From Tianweitania populi (GTDB lineage Bacteria > Pseudomonadota > Alphaproteobacteria > Rhizobiales > Rhizobiaceae): a stretch of DNA of 64,000 nucleotides. The translations under genes and the position numbers were made by a program. The stretch spans positions 182,832 through 246,831 of the forward strand of contig NZ_BMZQ01000003.1 in assembly GCF_014652875.1 (NCBI RefSeq). Reading direction: 5' to 3'. Shown here piece by piece: positions 52,287-61,667 of this stretch (position 1 is the first letter of the stretch; every line of letters begins with the position of its first letter). The notes beneath the pieces were generated by a model that worked only from the letters and a program-made list of their open reading frames with translations, made no database searches and was not told the DNA's origin.

Positions 52287-53327
52287 TTACAAACGCGGCA
52301 ATAGCCTACGCATAGCTCGCGCCAGAGCGAACCGACGGAACCAGCGCAGGCGCTGCCGAACCGCAACATAGGAGCGCTTGTCCCGATCGTTGGTAGGCCA
52401 TCGCGTGTAGCCGATATCGGAGCCGGTCAGGTTCGACCTTTTCCCGACCAGCCGTTTCCAATCTTCAAAGGAATAGCAGATCGCATTGAAGTAGCGATCT
52501 GTAAAAACGTGCTGATGCTTCGGCATGTGCAAGTCGACATCGAATGGATGGGCGACAATGAAGTTATCGGCTAGATATTCTTCAAACTCGTCGATAATCT
52601 GTTCGTCGACGTCGTTGTGGTAGGCGATGGGATAAGGGCCCTCTCCGAACAGGTAGCCAAGCGTCAGCCACTGCTCTGTGCCATAAAGGGATCTGAATTC
52701 ACGCTCACGCGGCAGCGAATGTGCAGCATAGGGATGGCGCTCATAATAGGTGTTAGTGCCGAGATCCATTTGAGGGCCGTTCCAAAACGCCCGTAGATCT
52801 TCCGTTCGGCCAAACTGCATGAAGTCGCTGAGATGGTAACAGAGACGTTCATCGTAATGTGGGTTCAGGCTGAACAACGACATTACCAAGATGCGGGCTT
52901 GGCCCTTTTGGCGCGGACCTGGGTTGGCTTCTCCCCAACGTGACCAGAGTTCGACGGCTCTTCGCGACGACAAATATGAGTCGGTTCGCAATTTCATGGC
53001 GTATGGAGTTGTCACAGCCGCTAGCCCAGCCGCCGAGGACACGATCTGGCGGTTGACGTTGTGAGGCGCCCCTACCAGCTTTACTGACGGCAAAGGCCCT
53101 GGATCCTGCGTCAGGATCACGGCATCGAAGTCGGACCCGTCATCGAAAGACTTGGCTGACGTCTTCTGCGTGGCCAGGATGATTTTGACGCCCGGCATGA
53201 CCTCACGCAGATAGCGGGCAGAATAGCGTATATCCCACTCACCACCCAATCCGCCTTGCATCACGATGGTGACGTCCTCATTAGCAATAGATGAGCCGCC
53301 GGAGACGTGGTCTTGTTTCTCGCTCAT
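52287..53327 (-). CDS. WavE-family lipopolysaccharide synthesis protein (1)
   Basis: The 346-residue product resembles WavE (PF07507): an N-terminal DVTIVMQGGLGGEWDI strand-loop, PGVKIILATQKT, NVNRQIVSSAAGLAAVTTPY followed by AMKLRTDSYL, and YHLSDFMQFGRTEDLRAFW. WavE proteins are putative glycosyltransferases for LPS core or capsule. The protein ends in a very basic tail (RQRLRWFRRFALARAMRRLL) that may bind membrane. Its start overlaps by 4 bases the upstream NTP-transferase gene. A second, related WavE-type gene lies at 55290-56315. Confidence 0.85.
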   Translation of the reverse strand: MSEKQDHVSGGSSIANEDVTIVMQGGLGGEWDIRYSARYLREVMPGVKIILATQKTSAKSFDDGSDFDAVILTQDPGPLPSVKLVGAPHNVNRQIVSSAAGLAAVTTPYAMKLRTDSYLSSRRAVELWSRWGEANPGPRQKGQARILVMSLFSLNPHYDERLCYHLSDFMQFGRTEDLRAFWNGPQMDLGTNTYYERHPYAAHSLPREREFRSLYGTEQWLTLGYLFGEGPYPIAYHNDVDEQIIDEFEEYLADNFIVAHPFDVDLHMPKHQHVFTDRYFNAICYSFEDWKRLVGKRSNLTGSDIGYTRWPTNDRDKRSYVAVRQRLRWFRRFALARAMRRLLPRL

Positions 53328-54403
53328 TGCTTGCCGACGCCAGGTAGCATCGTTGCAAGATCATCGCCGTTACGCGCGAGATTGATAGCCACGGCCGATG
53401 GGTACGGGTTGGACGACGCATGATCATTGATCAGCGTCCGCGCCGCATGGTTTACTCCGAAGACAGCAGCATGCCAGGTGAGACCAAGATCGCGAAGGAA
53501 AGCCTCTGTTTTTTCACGATAGCGCTCTGGGCGGGCCGTTACGAAGATGATCTGCGCACCGCTTTCAATGAGCTTCTTCAACGTTTCGACATTGCGAGGA
53601 AGCGCCTGATCTGGATCATCCCACAGCGGCGGCATGAATTGACCGGCATTCCTCAACACCACGCCGTCCAAATCGACGAGATAAAGGCCGAGATTTTCGC
53701 GGAAACGGTTCCAGGCTTCCAGCGTACCGACATCGACATAGCCATCCGTGTTGATGCCGCGGAAAACGTTGCCCTGCCGGATCGCGTCCAGAATGACATG
53801 GGAGACGAAGGGTTCGCCGTCATGGTTCGATGCGATCAGGCGCTGATAGGAGGCAATGAAAATCTGCGCGTCATGAAAGCCGTAGCCGCCAACAGAAATG
53901 TAGTTGGACGACACGTTCTTCTCGATGATGCCAAGCAGAAGGCTGTTTTCATTGAGGTGCAGGAAGCTCTTGGCCGCGATGTTGCGAACTTCACCGGTTT
54001 GCCGAAGATCGGCATAACACACGCAGTCGCTGAACACGTCTTCATGTGGCACGAACCAGCTGTCGCAATCCTTGATGAAAATCGGTCCCTGCACCTCGGC
54101 TCGCAGCAGGATTTCGGCAACCGTTTCAGCGGGTCCGGCCGTTTGCTCGTCGAAGGTGACGATTTCAACGGCGTCGCCGAAAGCCTTGTTGAGTGCGCCG
54201 CGGCCACCCAGTCCGTCGAGATGCTCGGCGAGTGCGCCAATGACCACACGATGCGAGCGCCAGTCCGACACGGATGCAAGCGACTTTTCCAGCATCAATT
54301 CACCAGTCGGTGCCGTCAACATCCACTTAGGGCGAAGGCCCGGAAAACGCGAAGACCGACCAGCGATCGGAAGGATCACAGTTCGTTGCTTGCTCATGCT
54401 CAT
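53324..54403 (-). CDS. Nucleotidyltransferase fused to a HAD-like domain
   Basis: The 359-residue protein has an N-terminal NTP-transferase fold: ILPIAGRSSRFPGLRPKWML with the GxxxR...K activation loop, FIKDCDSWFVPHED with the metal-binding aspartates, and SNYISVGGYGFHDA. From about residue 235 there is a HAD-like domain: YLVDLDGVVLRNAGQFMPP with the nucleophile DxDG, IFVTARPERYREKTEAFL and LINDHASSNPYPSA. Such fusions would activate a phosphorylated compound as an NDP- or CDP-derivative and hydrolyse a related phosphate. Overlaps of 4 bases with both neighbours tie it to a kinase and a WavE-type protein. Confidence 0.85.
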   Translation of the reverse strand: MSMSKQRTVILPIAGRSSRFPGLRPKWMLTAPTGELMLEKSLASVSDWRSHRVVIGALAEHLDGLGGRGALNKAFGDAVEIVTFDEQTAGPAETVAEILLRAEVQGPIFIKDCDSWFVPHEDVFSDCVCYADLRQTGEVRNIAAKSFLHLNENSLLLGIIEKNVSSNYISVGGYGFHDAQIFIASYQRLIASNHDGEPFVSHVILDAIRQGNVFRGINTDGYVDVGTLEAWNRFRENLGLYLVDLDGVVLRNAGQFMPPLWDDPDQALPRNVETLKKLIESGAQIIFVTARPERYREKTEAFLRDLGLTWHAAVFGVNHAARTLINDHASSNPYPSAVAINLARNGDDLATMLPGVGKQ

Positions 54404-55293
54404 GCCTCAATAAGTCGGATCCGTTTTAGACCGGCGATGACGCCGGCGAAGATTGCTTTGTCGTGCACGTAAGGGAGAACACGCATGGCCTGCAATGCAC
54501 GCAATGCAGGAAGTCTCGCAAAGAGGCCGGGAAACAAGCCCGTCATCTGAGTTGTAACTTCGTCAGCGAGATAATGGCTGATTGTCCGCAGCAGCTTGGC
54601 CGTTGCATCCGGCCGTTCCTGCCAAAGAAGGCTCCTCAGCGACCAGCCGCTTTCAAGATCCTGAAGCAGCTTGGCCACATCCATCCACATGCTTTCGAGA
54701 TTTCCATCGAGAAGGTCGATGAACACAATTGAGCCGTCCTCTCGGATGAGCATGTTCTCGACTGTGAGGTCGCCATGGCACATAGTTCGGGGGATTCCCG
54801 TCCAATCGGCCTCGCCGAGTGCATCAAGCAGGTCATCGAGAAAGGCCACATAGGCTGGATAAAACGGGCTGCGGCGTACGCTCGCGTTCAGTTCAATGAC
54901 CTTGGCCACAAACAGACCGTCATCGAGCGACCCTGAAGCTGTTTCGGCGAGACGATGAAGCGGCTTGGTGAGTTGTTCCACTATACGCGGTATGTCAGAG
55001 ACGGCTTGCAAAGGTGCGAATGACACGAAGCCATGCCCTTGCACATAGTCCATGTCATACCACAACAGGCCGTCGCTCTCGCCCTGCTGCAATACCCGTG
55101 GCGTTGAGATGATCCTGGCCAGCGCTCTCTGTTTTTCGATCTGCTGCTTGAAGCGCACGTTATAAGCCGGAGAAGCAGAAATCTTGCGCACAAAATATCG
55201 ATCGCCATCTAGGCACAGCGTGACCGAACATCCTGAATGACCCGTCAGCGACCGAATGTGTTGCGGGTGCGGGCTTGAAACTGTAGTCATCAC
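54400..55293 (-). CDS. Aminoglycoside phosphotransferase/choline kinase-like kinase
   Basis: The 297-residue protein has the APH/choline kinase pattern: GCSVTLCLDGDRYFVRKIS with an ATP-site lysine, WYDMDYVQGHGFVSFAPL, the Brenner motif TMCHGDLTVENMLIREDGS and VFIDLLDGN with the metal-binding aspartate. Substrates in this superfamily include choline, ethanolamine, homoserine, sugars and drugs. Its coupling to a nucleotidyltransferase suggests phosphorylation of a small molecule that is then activated and added to a glycan, as with LicA/LicC phosphocholine in other bacteria. Antibiotic resistance is unlikely from the context. It overlaps the upstream WavE-type gene by 4 bases. Confidence 0.85.
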   Translation of the reverse strand: MMTTVSSPHPQHIRSLTGHSGCSVTLCLDGDRYFVRKISASPAYNVRFKQQIEKQRALARIISTPRVLQQGESDGLLWYDMDYVQGHGFVSFAPLQAVSDIPRIVEQLTKPLHRLAETASGSLDDGLFVAKVIELNASVRRSPFYPAYVAFLDDLLDALGEADWTGIPRTMCHGDLTVENMLIREDGSIVFIDLLDGNLESMWMDVAKLLQDLESGWSLRSLLWQERPDATAKLLRTISHYLADEVTTQMTGLFPGLFARLPALRALQAMRVLPYVHDKAIFAGVIAGLKRIRLIEA

Positions 55294-56315
55294 CGCTTCA
55301 GGAACCGTCCTGCGTAGAGGCTGCGCATCAGCCTGTTGTGTTTCAGAACTTCGCGACCAACCCGTTCCGCGCGAAGCATCAGAGACATGCGAGGTGCTGT
55401 TGTTCCAACGAGGGCGCCGGCCCCAAGTTGAGTTGGCGCCCCAAGGTACCAGGCCAGAAACTCTCGGAGCCCCAAACAGTCCTCTACGAGGGATTGCTGA
55501 GCCCGATAGCTGAACCTTTGATGAAAAATGCCCAGGATCTCCGGTTCACAAGGAATGAAGTTGTTGAAGAGCATCTGCTCGGAATCAGCGACGATTTGAT
55601 CATTGATCTCTGCGTAATCGCGTAGTTTCGGATTGTGGCCAGCCCGATTGAGAGCGGACAGGAATAGATACTGCTCAGTCGTGTACCGAAAGCGGTCAAA
55701 CATCTTGAAGCGAACGTCTGGCGTTCGCGCGAGGATAAAATCGCAAAGCGCTTGACCGTCGAGGAGATCGGCTTTCCAGAAAAAACGGAGGTCACTAGTC
55801 AGCCCGAATTGAAATAGGTCGCCAGGATGATAGGCCATGGGCACAAACGACCGCGAGCTCCGGGTGATCTGCTTGGAGATCACGATCCGGCGCTCAAACA
55901 CGCGATCTTGCGGAAGGCGCGCAGGAAAGTGCTGATCCAAGGAAACAAAGCCGCGGCCAGTCACTCGCGCGTCTGAGCGAAGCTTGACGGCAAAAGGCGT
56001 CTGCGCCTTCTCCATCCCGGCGCGTGTCGAGGTTATCTGGCGGTTAACGTTGTTGGAGATTTGCAGGCCTTCATAATCCGAAACAATCGGTCCCGGGTCG
56101 GCACTCTTGATGACCTCATCCGCAGCGATCGCGTCCGTGTCTTCATCCTCCCATGTACTCAGGATGAGGTGACTTTTTGGAAAAAAGTGCCTAATCGAGG
56201 CGATTGTGTCGGACGTCTTCGCACCGTCGGTCCTACTGACCGGCCCCTGTACGACAAACGTGATGTCTTTATCTTCGAATGTCACTGAATGCCCAAAAAG
56301 TGCGGTTGAAACCAT
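55290..56315 (-). CDS. WavE-family lipopolysaccharide synthesis protein (2)
   Basis: The 341-residue product opens with DITFVVQGPVSRTDGAKTSD and contains SHLILSTWEDEDTDAI, the ISNNVNRQITSTRAGMEKAQ segment, PFAVKLRSDARVTG and YHPGDLFQFGLTSDLRFFW, the same motif order as the WavE-like protein at 52287-53327. The two are paralogous in layout but clearly diverged. A putative glycosyltransferase acting on LPS or capsule in the cytoplasm. First gene of a four-gene coupled unit with the kinase, the nucleotidyltransferase-HAD fusion and the other WavE protein. Confidence 0.85.
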   Translation of the reverse strand: MVSTALFGHSVTFEDKDITFVVQGPVSRTDGAKTSDTIASIRHFFPKSHLILSTWEDEDTDAIAADEVIKSADPGPIVSDYEGLQISNNVNRQITSTRAGMEKAQTPFAVKLRSDARVTGRGFVSLDQHFPARLPQDRVFERRIVISKQITRSSRSFVPMAYHPGDLFQFGLTSDLRFFWKADLLDGQALCDFILARTPDVRFKMFDRFRYTTEQYLFLSALNRAGHNPKLRDYAEINDQIVADSEQMLFNNFIPCEPEILGIFHQRFSYRAQQSLVEDCLGLREFLAWYLGAPTQLGAGALVGTTAPRMSLMLRAERVGREVLKHNRLMRSLYAGRFLKR

Positions 56316-56418
56316 CCGTAGCTCGCATGTCGAAAGCCCGGCCTGTTACCAGCGACATATGACAGCGTGGCACGTACAGCAACCTTCAAATGGTGCTCTA
56401 AAACTCTACGGCTGTCCG

Positions 56419-57291
56419 CTAAGAGGCGCCATCGAGATAATCACGAATGCTTAAGTTTATTTGTAGCGGTACAATTCCAAGCGCCCGACGTACTGGCTCT
56501 GACAGCGGGGTATTACGCCGACGCTGCTCCACAAAAGCCGCTTCGTGCTTATAGAGAATACGCCCCTCGTGCCGGACGCTGACGTTATCCTGTGCATTAG
56601 CGCTGTCAATCCTATCGTGGTATTCCCCTATTCCAGCTCGGGCGAGCGTGAAGTCGGATCGAAACTGCGCGCAAATCCGAAGAAGGAAGTCATAGGCTTC
56701 TTCAACCATAAGGTAAGGCTCGAAGAACAGGAGCTGTTCGGGAATACGGGTCCGATCCACCATAAAGCTATGGAGCGGGCAGACATTCCCTGTAAATAGA
56801 TCACGCAAACTTGCGCACTCAGCAGATGGCAACATGGCTCGTGAGTGAAGGAAGCTGCTGAAAGCTTCCATTTCAACCCGGCGCACCTTGGCAAAGGCGA
56901 TGTCAGCACCGGCCGACTGCAACTGCGAAACCAGCAGGCGGTAGGCTTCCGGATAAAGGGCTTGGTCAAAATCCAGAAAAGCAAGGAAGCGTCCCTTTGC
57001 GGCGCTGATGCCGAGGTTGATCAGAGCCGAGCGCGCATCCAGCGGCGCTTCATGCTCCCAGTTCAGGATCTCGAAGCTGGGAGCTTGATCGAGTCCGAAC
57101 AAAGGGAGCAGGCTTGAGTACGTGCGTTCGATATCTGCATCAGAGAAGCGCTGTACCACCAGAATAATGTGCAAGGGCCTGTAGTCCTGGCCCACGAGCG
57201 AAAACAGGCATCTTTCCAGTTCCGCAAGTCGGCTGACGTCATGGAACCGTACAACGACGTCTACCTGATTAGCAATGATCGTCATCACCAC
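56419..57291 (-). CDS. Glycosyltransferase family 2
   Basis: The 290-residue protein has a GT2/GT-A start (VDVVVRFHDVSRLAELERCL, FSLVGQDYRPLHIILVVQRF), LINLGISAAKGRFLAFLDFD with the DxD-type motif (LDFDQ), and an acceptor-side region with LFFEPYLMVEEAYDFLLRI. It is followed by a DNVSVRHEGRILYKHEAAFV tail. It probably transfers a sugar to a surface glycan. The start overlaps the end of the RgpF-GT2 fusion gene by 7 bases. Confidence 0.85.
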   Translation of the reverse strand: MVMTIIANQVDVVVRFHDVSRLAELERCLFSLVGQDYRPLHIILVVQRFSDADIERTYSSLLPLFGLDQAPSFEILNWEHEAPLDARSALINLGISAAKGRFLAFLDFDQALYPEAYRLLVSQLQSAGADIAFAKVRRVEMEAFSSFLHSRAMLPSAECASLRDLFTGNVCPLHSFMVDRTRIPEQLLFFEPYLMVEEAYDFLLRICAQFRSDFTLARAGIGEYHDRIDSANAQDNVSVRHEGRILYKHEAAFVEQRRRNTPLSEPVRRALGIVPLQINLSIRDYLDGAS

Positions 57292-59495
57292 CGCGCCTGC
57301 GAAAAGTGCAGTTCATGTGAGAAGTCCGCAAAGTGCTGCCATTCCGGTGGCACCTTTTCGGGCTGAACGGTGGGTGTTTCGCCACCAAGCTCCTTCAACT
57401 GTCTGTCTGCCCAAGCCTCGAAGCTGGGATCGCCCCACTTTCGTGCCAAGATGACGGCCGAGTTGAAGACCATCCATAGAACGGCCGGATTGTGAGGCCG
57501 GTTCGTTACGCCATGCAGGAACAATGCGCGCGGGCAGATCTGCACCGGAAAACCTGCCGCCTTCGCGCGCCACGAAAGATCAACGTCCTCGCAATACATG
57601 AAGAAGTCATCGTCAAAGCCGCGAAGGGCCTCGAAGACAGGACGCGAAATGGCAAGGCACGCACCCGATGCCCACGCCGTTTGGAACGTGAACGGATCGT
57701 AGGTCTTGGGATGCTCGCTTGGAAACTGACAAGCTTCGATAAGCGCCTTGTGATCCTGCGCCGCCATCATCTGAACCATGGCCGTAATCGCTGCAGGATG
57801 AAAAGCGCCGTCCGGATTTGCGGAGATGTAGATATCGGTGCCTTGAGCAAACGCCTCGCGCATCAACCTGTTATGGCCGGCGCCAAACCCGACATTGCCG
57901 GCACTCGGCAGGCGGGTGACCGCAGCATTGGCTCGCGTCAGCTGTTCCGTCGAGACACCATTGTCCGTCAGGTAGAGCCGCCCATGCGTTTCCAGCCCAG
58001 CCTGTTCAAGCGAGACACGGGCGCTGGAAAGCATCCTCTGCAACTGGTCGCTTGCATTGTTGTAGGTCAGTATCCCGATGGCGACCCGAGTGGAGCGATC
58101 AACCTGTCGATCCAAGCCAAGCGCACGCGTCTGCAGTCGGTCAACAAGGCCTTTCGTCGGAGCCACGATCCACTCCGGCTGCTTCTTGCGCCTTGCCGGA
58201 CGGCTTGGTCCGGTGAGTGAAACAACATGCTTGACCATGAAGCGATCGAGATCGGCAATGTCGTTGATCGGCACGATGCAAGGTGTTGCTTCGAACAAAC
58301 CGGGTTGCGCGATCTTCATCCAGGTAAAACCTGCATATTCACAGGCGATATAGAACAAGCGCTCTATGGCATGCGCTAGCGTACCGTCGATTTGTGCTTG
58401 TTCGGATGGAAAGTCCTCCGGACATAGTTGCAGGTCTAGAAGCGGTTTCAGTGCGGCAGACCTGGCCCAGAACATCGAGCCGGAAGGGAAATCGAGCGCC
58501 TGATCATAAGAAAAGGGCTTTCCGAACTTCGCCAGTAGGCGGTTGGCAAGGTCGAGATTGCCGCCCCAGTTGATCCAAGCGCGAACAGGCTCAAAATGCT
58601 GGGATGCGACGATCCCGAGCTTCGGCTCGCGCGTGAAGGCCTCGAAAACACTTTGGACGATCTCGGGAGAACCAAGCATGTTCTCGAGCAGATACCCACG
58701 CCAACCGTTCAAGACAGAGTCGTGGCTGGATTGCTTCGAGTGAAGGTGCAGAACGAACTCGTATTCATCGTACACATCCCGAAAGCCGACAAGCTTCGGT
58801 GCAATGTCGCGACCTCTGTTTTCCGTCACGCGGACTTGGACGCAGCCGTTGTTCCATGACGCGAACTGGCGCTCGATGATCGCCTTCTTTGAGGCGGTAT
58901 CCGTGGAAATGTAGATATCCGACTTGAAGGGTATGCTGCGGAGGTAACGGTGGATTTCTGGCGTCAGGTTCTCGTGAAAGATATGACAGATGACAGCCAG
59001 GCCCGGCGCTTCCGCCAGGTTTGCCATAGGGTAAGCAAAGGGCACGGCCGCGCTGTAGTCGTTCTCAATCGGACGGGCAACCTCTGGCGTTTGCGAGTTC
59101 CCACCCGGCATCGCTTCGGCACGGCGGGCAGTGGCATCAGCGCGAATGTGTCGCCAAGCGCGTATGCGATAAGGAAGCTGGCCAGAAATCGTCCACCAGC
59201 CAAGCTTGATCACTTTGCGACCGAACAAACGCAGGCGCGGCTTTGTGGCAAAGCTCCGGCGCAGCAGCAAGGTCGCTCTCCACGCAGTGCTTGTTTCGAT
59301 CAGCCTGGCTTGTTCGAGAGCCGCATCCCGCTCAGACCTCATCTCCGAAATTCTTAGGTCGCGGTCAGCCTTCAGGGCTGCGATTCTGGCTTCGTAACGG
59401 GCTGCAAGAGCAGCAGAGCCATGCTCCTGCCGAGCCGGCTCGGAAAACAAGCCTTCCGGATCTTCCCCGTGGGATGCGTCTGCTTCAGGTGTCAA
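57285..59495 (-). CDS. RgpF-like rhamnan synthesis domain fused to glycosyltransferase family 2
   Basis: The 736-residue product has an N-terminal coiled coil (ARYEARIAALKADRDLRISE), then residues about 165-440 like RgpF (PF05045): LAVICHIFHENLTPEIHRYL, DIYISTDTASKK, TENRGRDIAPKLVGFRDVYD and FVLHLHSKQSSHDSVLNGWR. Residues about 460-720 are GT2: VAIGILTYNNASDQLQRML, LPSAGNVGFGAGHNRLMREA, YISANPDGAFHP and FFMYCEDVDLSWRAKAAGFP. RgpF-type proteins build polyrhamnose or related glycan. The start is TTG 59495, since an upstream in-frame stop leaves no ATG; it could be slightly misplaced. Confidence 0.88.
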   Translation of the reverse strand: MTPEADASHGEDPEGLFSEPARQEHGSAALAARYEARIAALKADRDLRISEMRSERDAALEQARLIETSTAWRATLLLRRSFATKPRLRLFGRKVIKLGWWTISGQLPYRIRAWRHIRADATARRAEAMPGGNSQTPEVARPIENDYSAAVPFAYPMANLAEAPGLAVICHIFHENLTPEIHRYLRSIPFKSDIYISTDTASKKAIIERQFASWNNGCVQVRVTENRGRDIAPKLVGFRDVYDEYEFVLHLHSKQSSHDSVLNGWRGYLLENMLGSPEIVQSVFEAFTREPKLGIVASQHFEPVRAWINWGGNLDLANRLLAKFGKPFSYDQALDFPSGSMFWARSAALKPLLDLQLCPEDFPSEQAQIDGTLAHAIERLFYIACEYAGFTWMKIAQPGLFEATPCIVPINDIADLDRFMVKHVVSLTGPSRPARRKKQPEWIVAPTKGLVDRLQTRALGLDRQVDRSTRVAIGILTYNNASDQLQRMLSSARVSLEQAGLETHGRLYLTDNGVSTEQLTRANAAVTRLPSAGNVGFGAGHNRLMREAFAQGTDIYISANPDGAFHPAAITAMVQMMAAQDHKALIEACQFPSEHPKTYDPFTFQTAWASGACLAISRPVFEALRGFDDDFFMYCEDVDLSWRAKAAGFPVQICPRALFLHGVTNRPHNPAVLWMVFNSAVILARKWGDPSFEAWADRQLKELGGETPTVQPEKVPPEWQHFADFSHELHFSQARW

Positions 59496-59661
59496 TGCGA
59501 TGTCCGGACTTGCAAGATGCTCACCTTCGGCGCCCTAGCAGCTGATGCAACCTCTGTCATCAAGCCGAAGCGGCGACCGGATCTCGACGTTTGAACCCAC
59601 TCGATTAAGGCGTGCTGGTCTGGGCCTGTATCCTGCCTGGCAAGAGGCGAAAGCAGGCCAT

Positions 59662-60684
59662 TCATGAAAGATCCATCGCGCTCTTCCAAGCGCGATTGAT
59701 CATATGCACGTCGGCATAGTCCTCGATCATATCCCGCGCCGTGCGCGAAACATCGGCCCAGTTCCGGCTTAAAAGCAGCAACTTCTCTGCAGCAGAGGAC
59801 GTGTCGTAGAGCGGATACAGGAAAGCCTCTTGCGACCGAACCAGCGCGCGGTGACCTCGAATGTCTGAAAGCAGAACAGGGATGCCATGCGACATCGCTT
59901 CGGCGGCTGCGAGGCCGAAACTCTCTCCTCGCGAACTTGAGATGAATATAGCGCGGGCTTCAACCATTTGCCGAAGGAATGTGTCGACATCCTCAAAGGA
60001 AATGGACGGCATCAAGCGGCACCGCCCGATCAGTCCTGCATCCGAAAGATAGCGGAAGTAGCGGTCTTCCCCGAGATTGTCGCCGCACAGGATGAATTTG
60101 GCGCGGGGTTCATTCCGAGCGACCTCGGCAAACGTCGCCACGACTTCGGCATCGTTCTTCCAGAAGTCCATCCGTCCGTAATGGAAAAACGTAAAGGACG
60201 GCTCGGAATTCAGTTTTGGAAGTGTCGCCCGCTTCACCTCCGGTACGTAGTTCCAAAGTGTGCGGACAGGGGTCCGTGACGGAACCAGCGGCCTGATTTC
60301 GCCCGAGAACTGATCGCTTGGGCTTAAAACCGCGCGGATAGACGAAGGAAGGTCGCGCAAATACTGCTTCGAATCGGGATATGTCGTGTGGCATTCCACA
60401 TAAACGTCGGCATGGGGCGGGATGATGGTCAATCCATCGGGACAATCTACGATGACGTAGCGATCAAAGTCCTCACCCTCTCCCTGGTGGAGCTTCATAA
60501 GCCCGGACAGGGACAACGCGTCGATAGCAGACTGAAAACGGTCCAGGGCCGGTCCATCATGGAGAAAGCGAACAAAGAATTGCTGATCGTTGCCGGCTTC
60601 CCTCAGGGCCAATGCCCGGTTAAGCAAACTGCGCTCGACGCCTCCTAGAGTGCACCAGGGGCAGATAAACAGGCTCTTACTCAT
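59662..60684 (-). CDS. Glycosyltransferase family 4 (GT-B fold)
   Basis: From ATG 60684 the product has 340 residues. It begins LFICPWCTLGGVERSLLNRA, the GGxE motif for the acceptor side, has FTFFHYGRMDFWKNDAEVVA as the linker strand, KFILCGDNLGEDRYFRYLSD, and SSSRGESFGLAAAEAMSHGI with the EX7E motif of GT4. It probably uses a nucleotide sugar in surface polysaccharide synthesis. The start overlaps the upstream stop by 4 bases (ATGA); the longer frame from 60714 would overlap more and is less likely. Confidence 0.92.
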   Translation of the reverse strand: MSKSLFICPWCTLGGVERSLLNRALALREAGNDQQFFVRFLHDGPALDRFQSAIDALSLSGLMKLHQGEGEDFDRYVIVDCPDGLTIIPPHADVYVECHTTYPDSKQYLRDLPSSIRAVLSPSDQFSGEIRPLVPSRTPVRTLWNYVPEVKRATLPKLNSEPSFTFFHYGRMDFWKNDAEVVATFAEVARNEPRAKFILCGDNLGEDRYFRYLSDAGLIGRCRLMPSISFEDVDTFLRQMVEARAIFISSSRGESFGLAAAEAMSHGIPVLLSDIRGHRALVRSQEAFLYPLYDTSSAAEKLLLLSRNWADVSRTARDMIEDYADVHMINRAWKSAMDLS

Positions 60685-61667
60685 TGAAGGATCATCTGCA
60701 GCTGAGCTGCCCAAATGGATGATTTTGGCGAGATAGCGGGACGTGCGGGGCTTAGCGGCAGGACCTTCTTGCCCACGACGATCGCATTGCTTTCCTGCAC
60801 GATCGGCTCAAGGCCAGAAAGCGCGATGCCCGTCACCTTATCTGCATTCAAGATCAAGTGCCTTTCCAGGTGGTCCTCGAACCATGGAGCAAGACCTTTT
60901 TGGGCGATCTCTCCCCAATCCTGCAGCTTGTGATAGATGACCCGCACACCTGCCTCTTCAAGCTTCAGCAAGGATTGAACGATTTCCAACATTGGCACGG
61001 TCACAAGACAAGTGGTTGATGCGGGTTTTACATGTTTGAGGACGGCAACCAGCTCCTTCATGTCATACCGACCGATCTGAAAGAGGTTTGGGGCAAGCCG
61101 GCTGGAGCGCCCGGGAAGCGCGTCCGTCTCGATCATCTGCCACCCGATAAAAACCACACCATAACCGGCCTCCGCCGCCACGTTGGCAAAGGCAACCGCT
61201 GGTTCATCGAGTGCCGGGTCCAAACGAGACGCCGCATTCATGAGCAAGAGATGCGGATGGTTCCTTACAAATCCTTCTAACGTGTTGGCTTGATCTTCAG
61301 CTGTAGGCTCACGTCCAAAGCGGTGTCTCACAGCACCGCGAGCTTGGCGCGCTATGGTACCGAGCGACCGGAAGGGAGCGGAGATCTTCCAGGACCGTGA
61401 GTTCAGCAGATCGCGGATCTGATGCTGGGTTTCGTCATTCCGGCGGTTTGCCTCGTCCCGCTCGGCAACAACCCTCATGATCTCAGCCTCGAGCTCTTCA
61501 TTGCGCAAAATGATCCGGGGAAGCTTCTTGTCCGCTTCGCACCTGTCCAGCACACTATCGAAGAACCCCAACCCTTCCTCATCGGAGCTTATGCGTTCAT
61601 TAGGGATAGCGACGTCAGCCAATTCTCTTGTCCACAAAAGATCGCTCCGATGCCACGCCAGTTCCAT
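60681..61667 (-). CDS. Glycan cluster protein with partial glycosyltransferase-like fold, possibly truncated
   Basis: The 328-residue protein starts with a charged coiled-coil stretch (RNEELEAEIMRVVAERDEAN), has LLNSRSWKISAPFRSLG, a linker motif common in large glycan enzymes, and then a Rossmann-like domain: HPHLLLMNAASRLDP, AEAGYGVVFIGWQM, TCLVTVPMLEIVQSLLKLEE and RVIYHKLQDWGEIAQK. That last part resembles the first half of a GT-B enzyme (vvYdxxDdw). The second half with the nucleotide-sugar site is missing. Either the gene was cut by the IS30 event 250 bases upstream, or it works with the GT4 that is coupled downstream. Confidence 0.65.
   Translation of the reverse strand: MELAWHRSDLLWTRELADVAIPNERISSDEEGLGFFDSVLDRCEADKKLPRIILRNEELEAEIMRVVAERDEANRRNDETQHQIRDLLNSRSWKISAPFRSLGTIARQARGAVRHRFGREPTAEDQANTLEGFVRNHPHLLLMNAASRLDPALDEPAVAFANVAAEAGYGVVFIGWQMIETDALPGRSSRLAPNLFQIGRYDMKELVAVLKHVKPASTTCLVTVPMLEIVQSLLKLEEAGVRVIYHKLQDWGEIAQKGLAPWFEDHLERHLILNADKVTGIALSGLEPIVQESNAIVVGKKVLPLSPARPAISPKSSIWAAQLQMILQ

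Noticed and set aside
53420..54472. A 350-codon plus-strand open frame antisense to the nucleotidyltransferase and kinase genes
   Set aside because: The minus strand carries clear enzyme motifs throughout; the plus-strand product has none.
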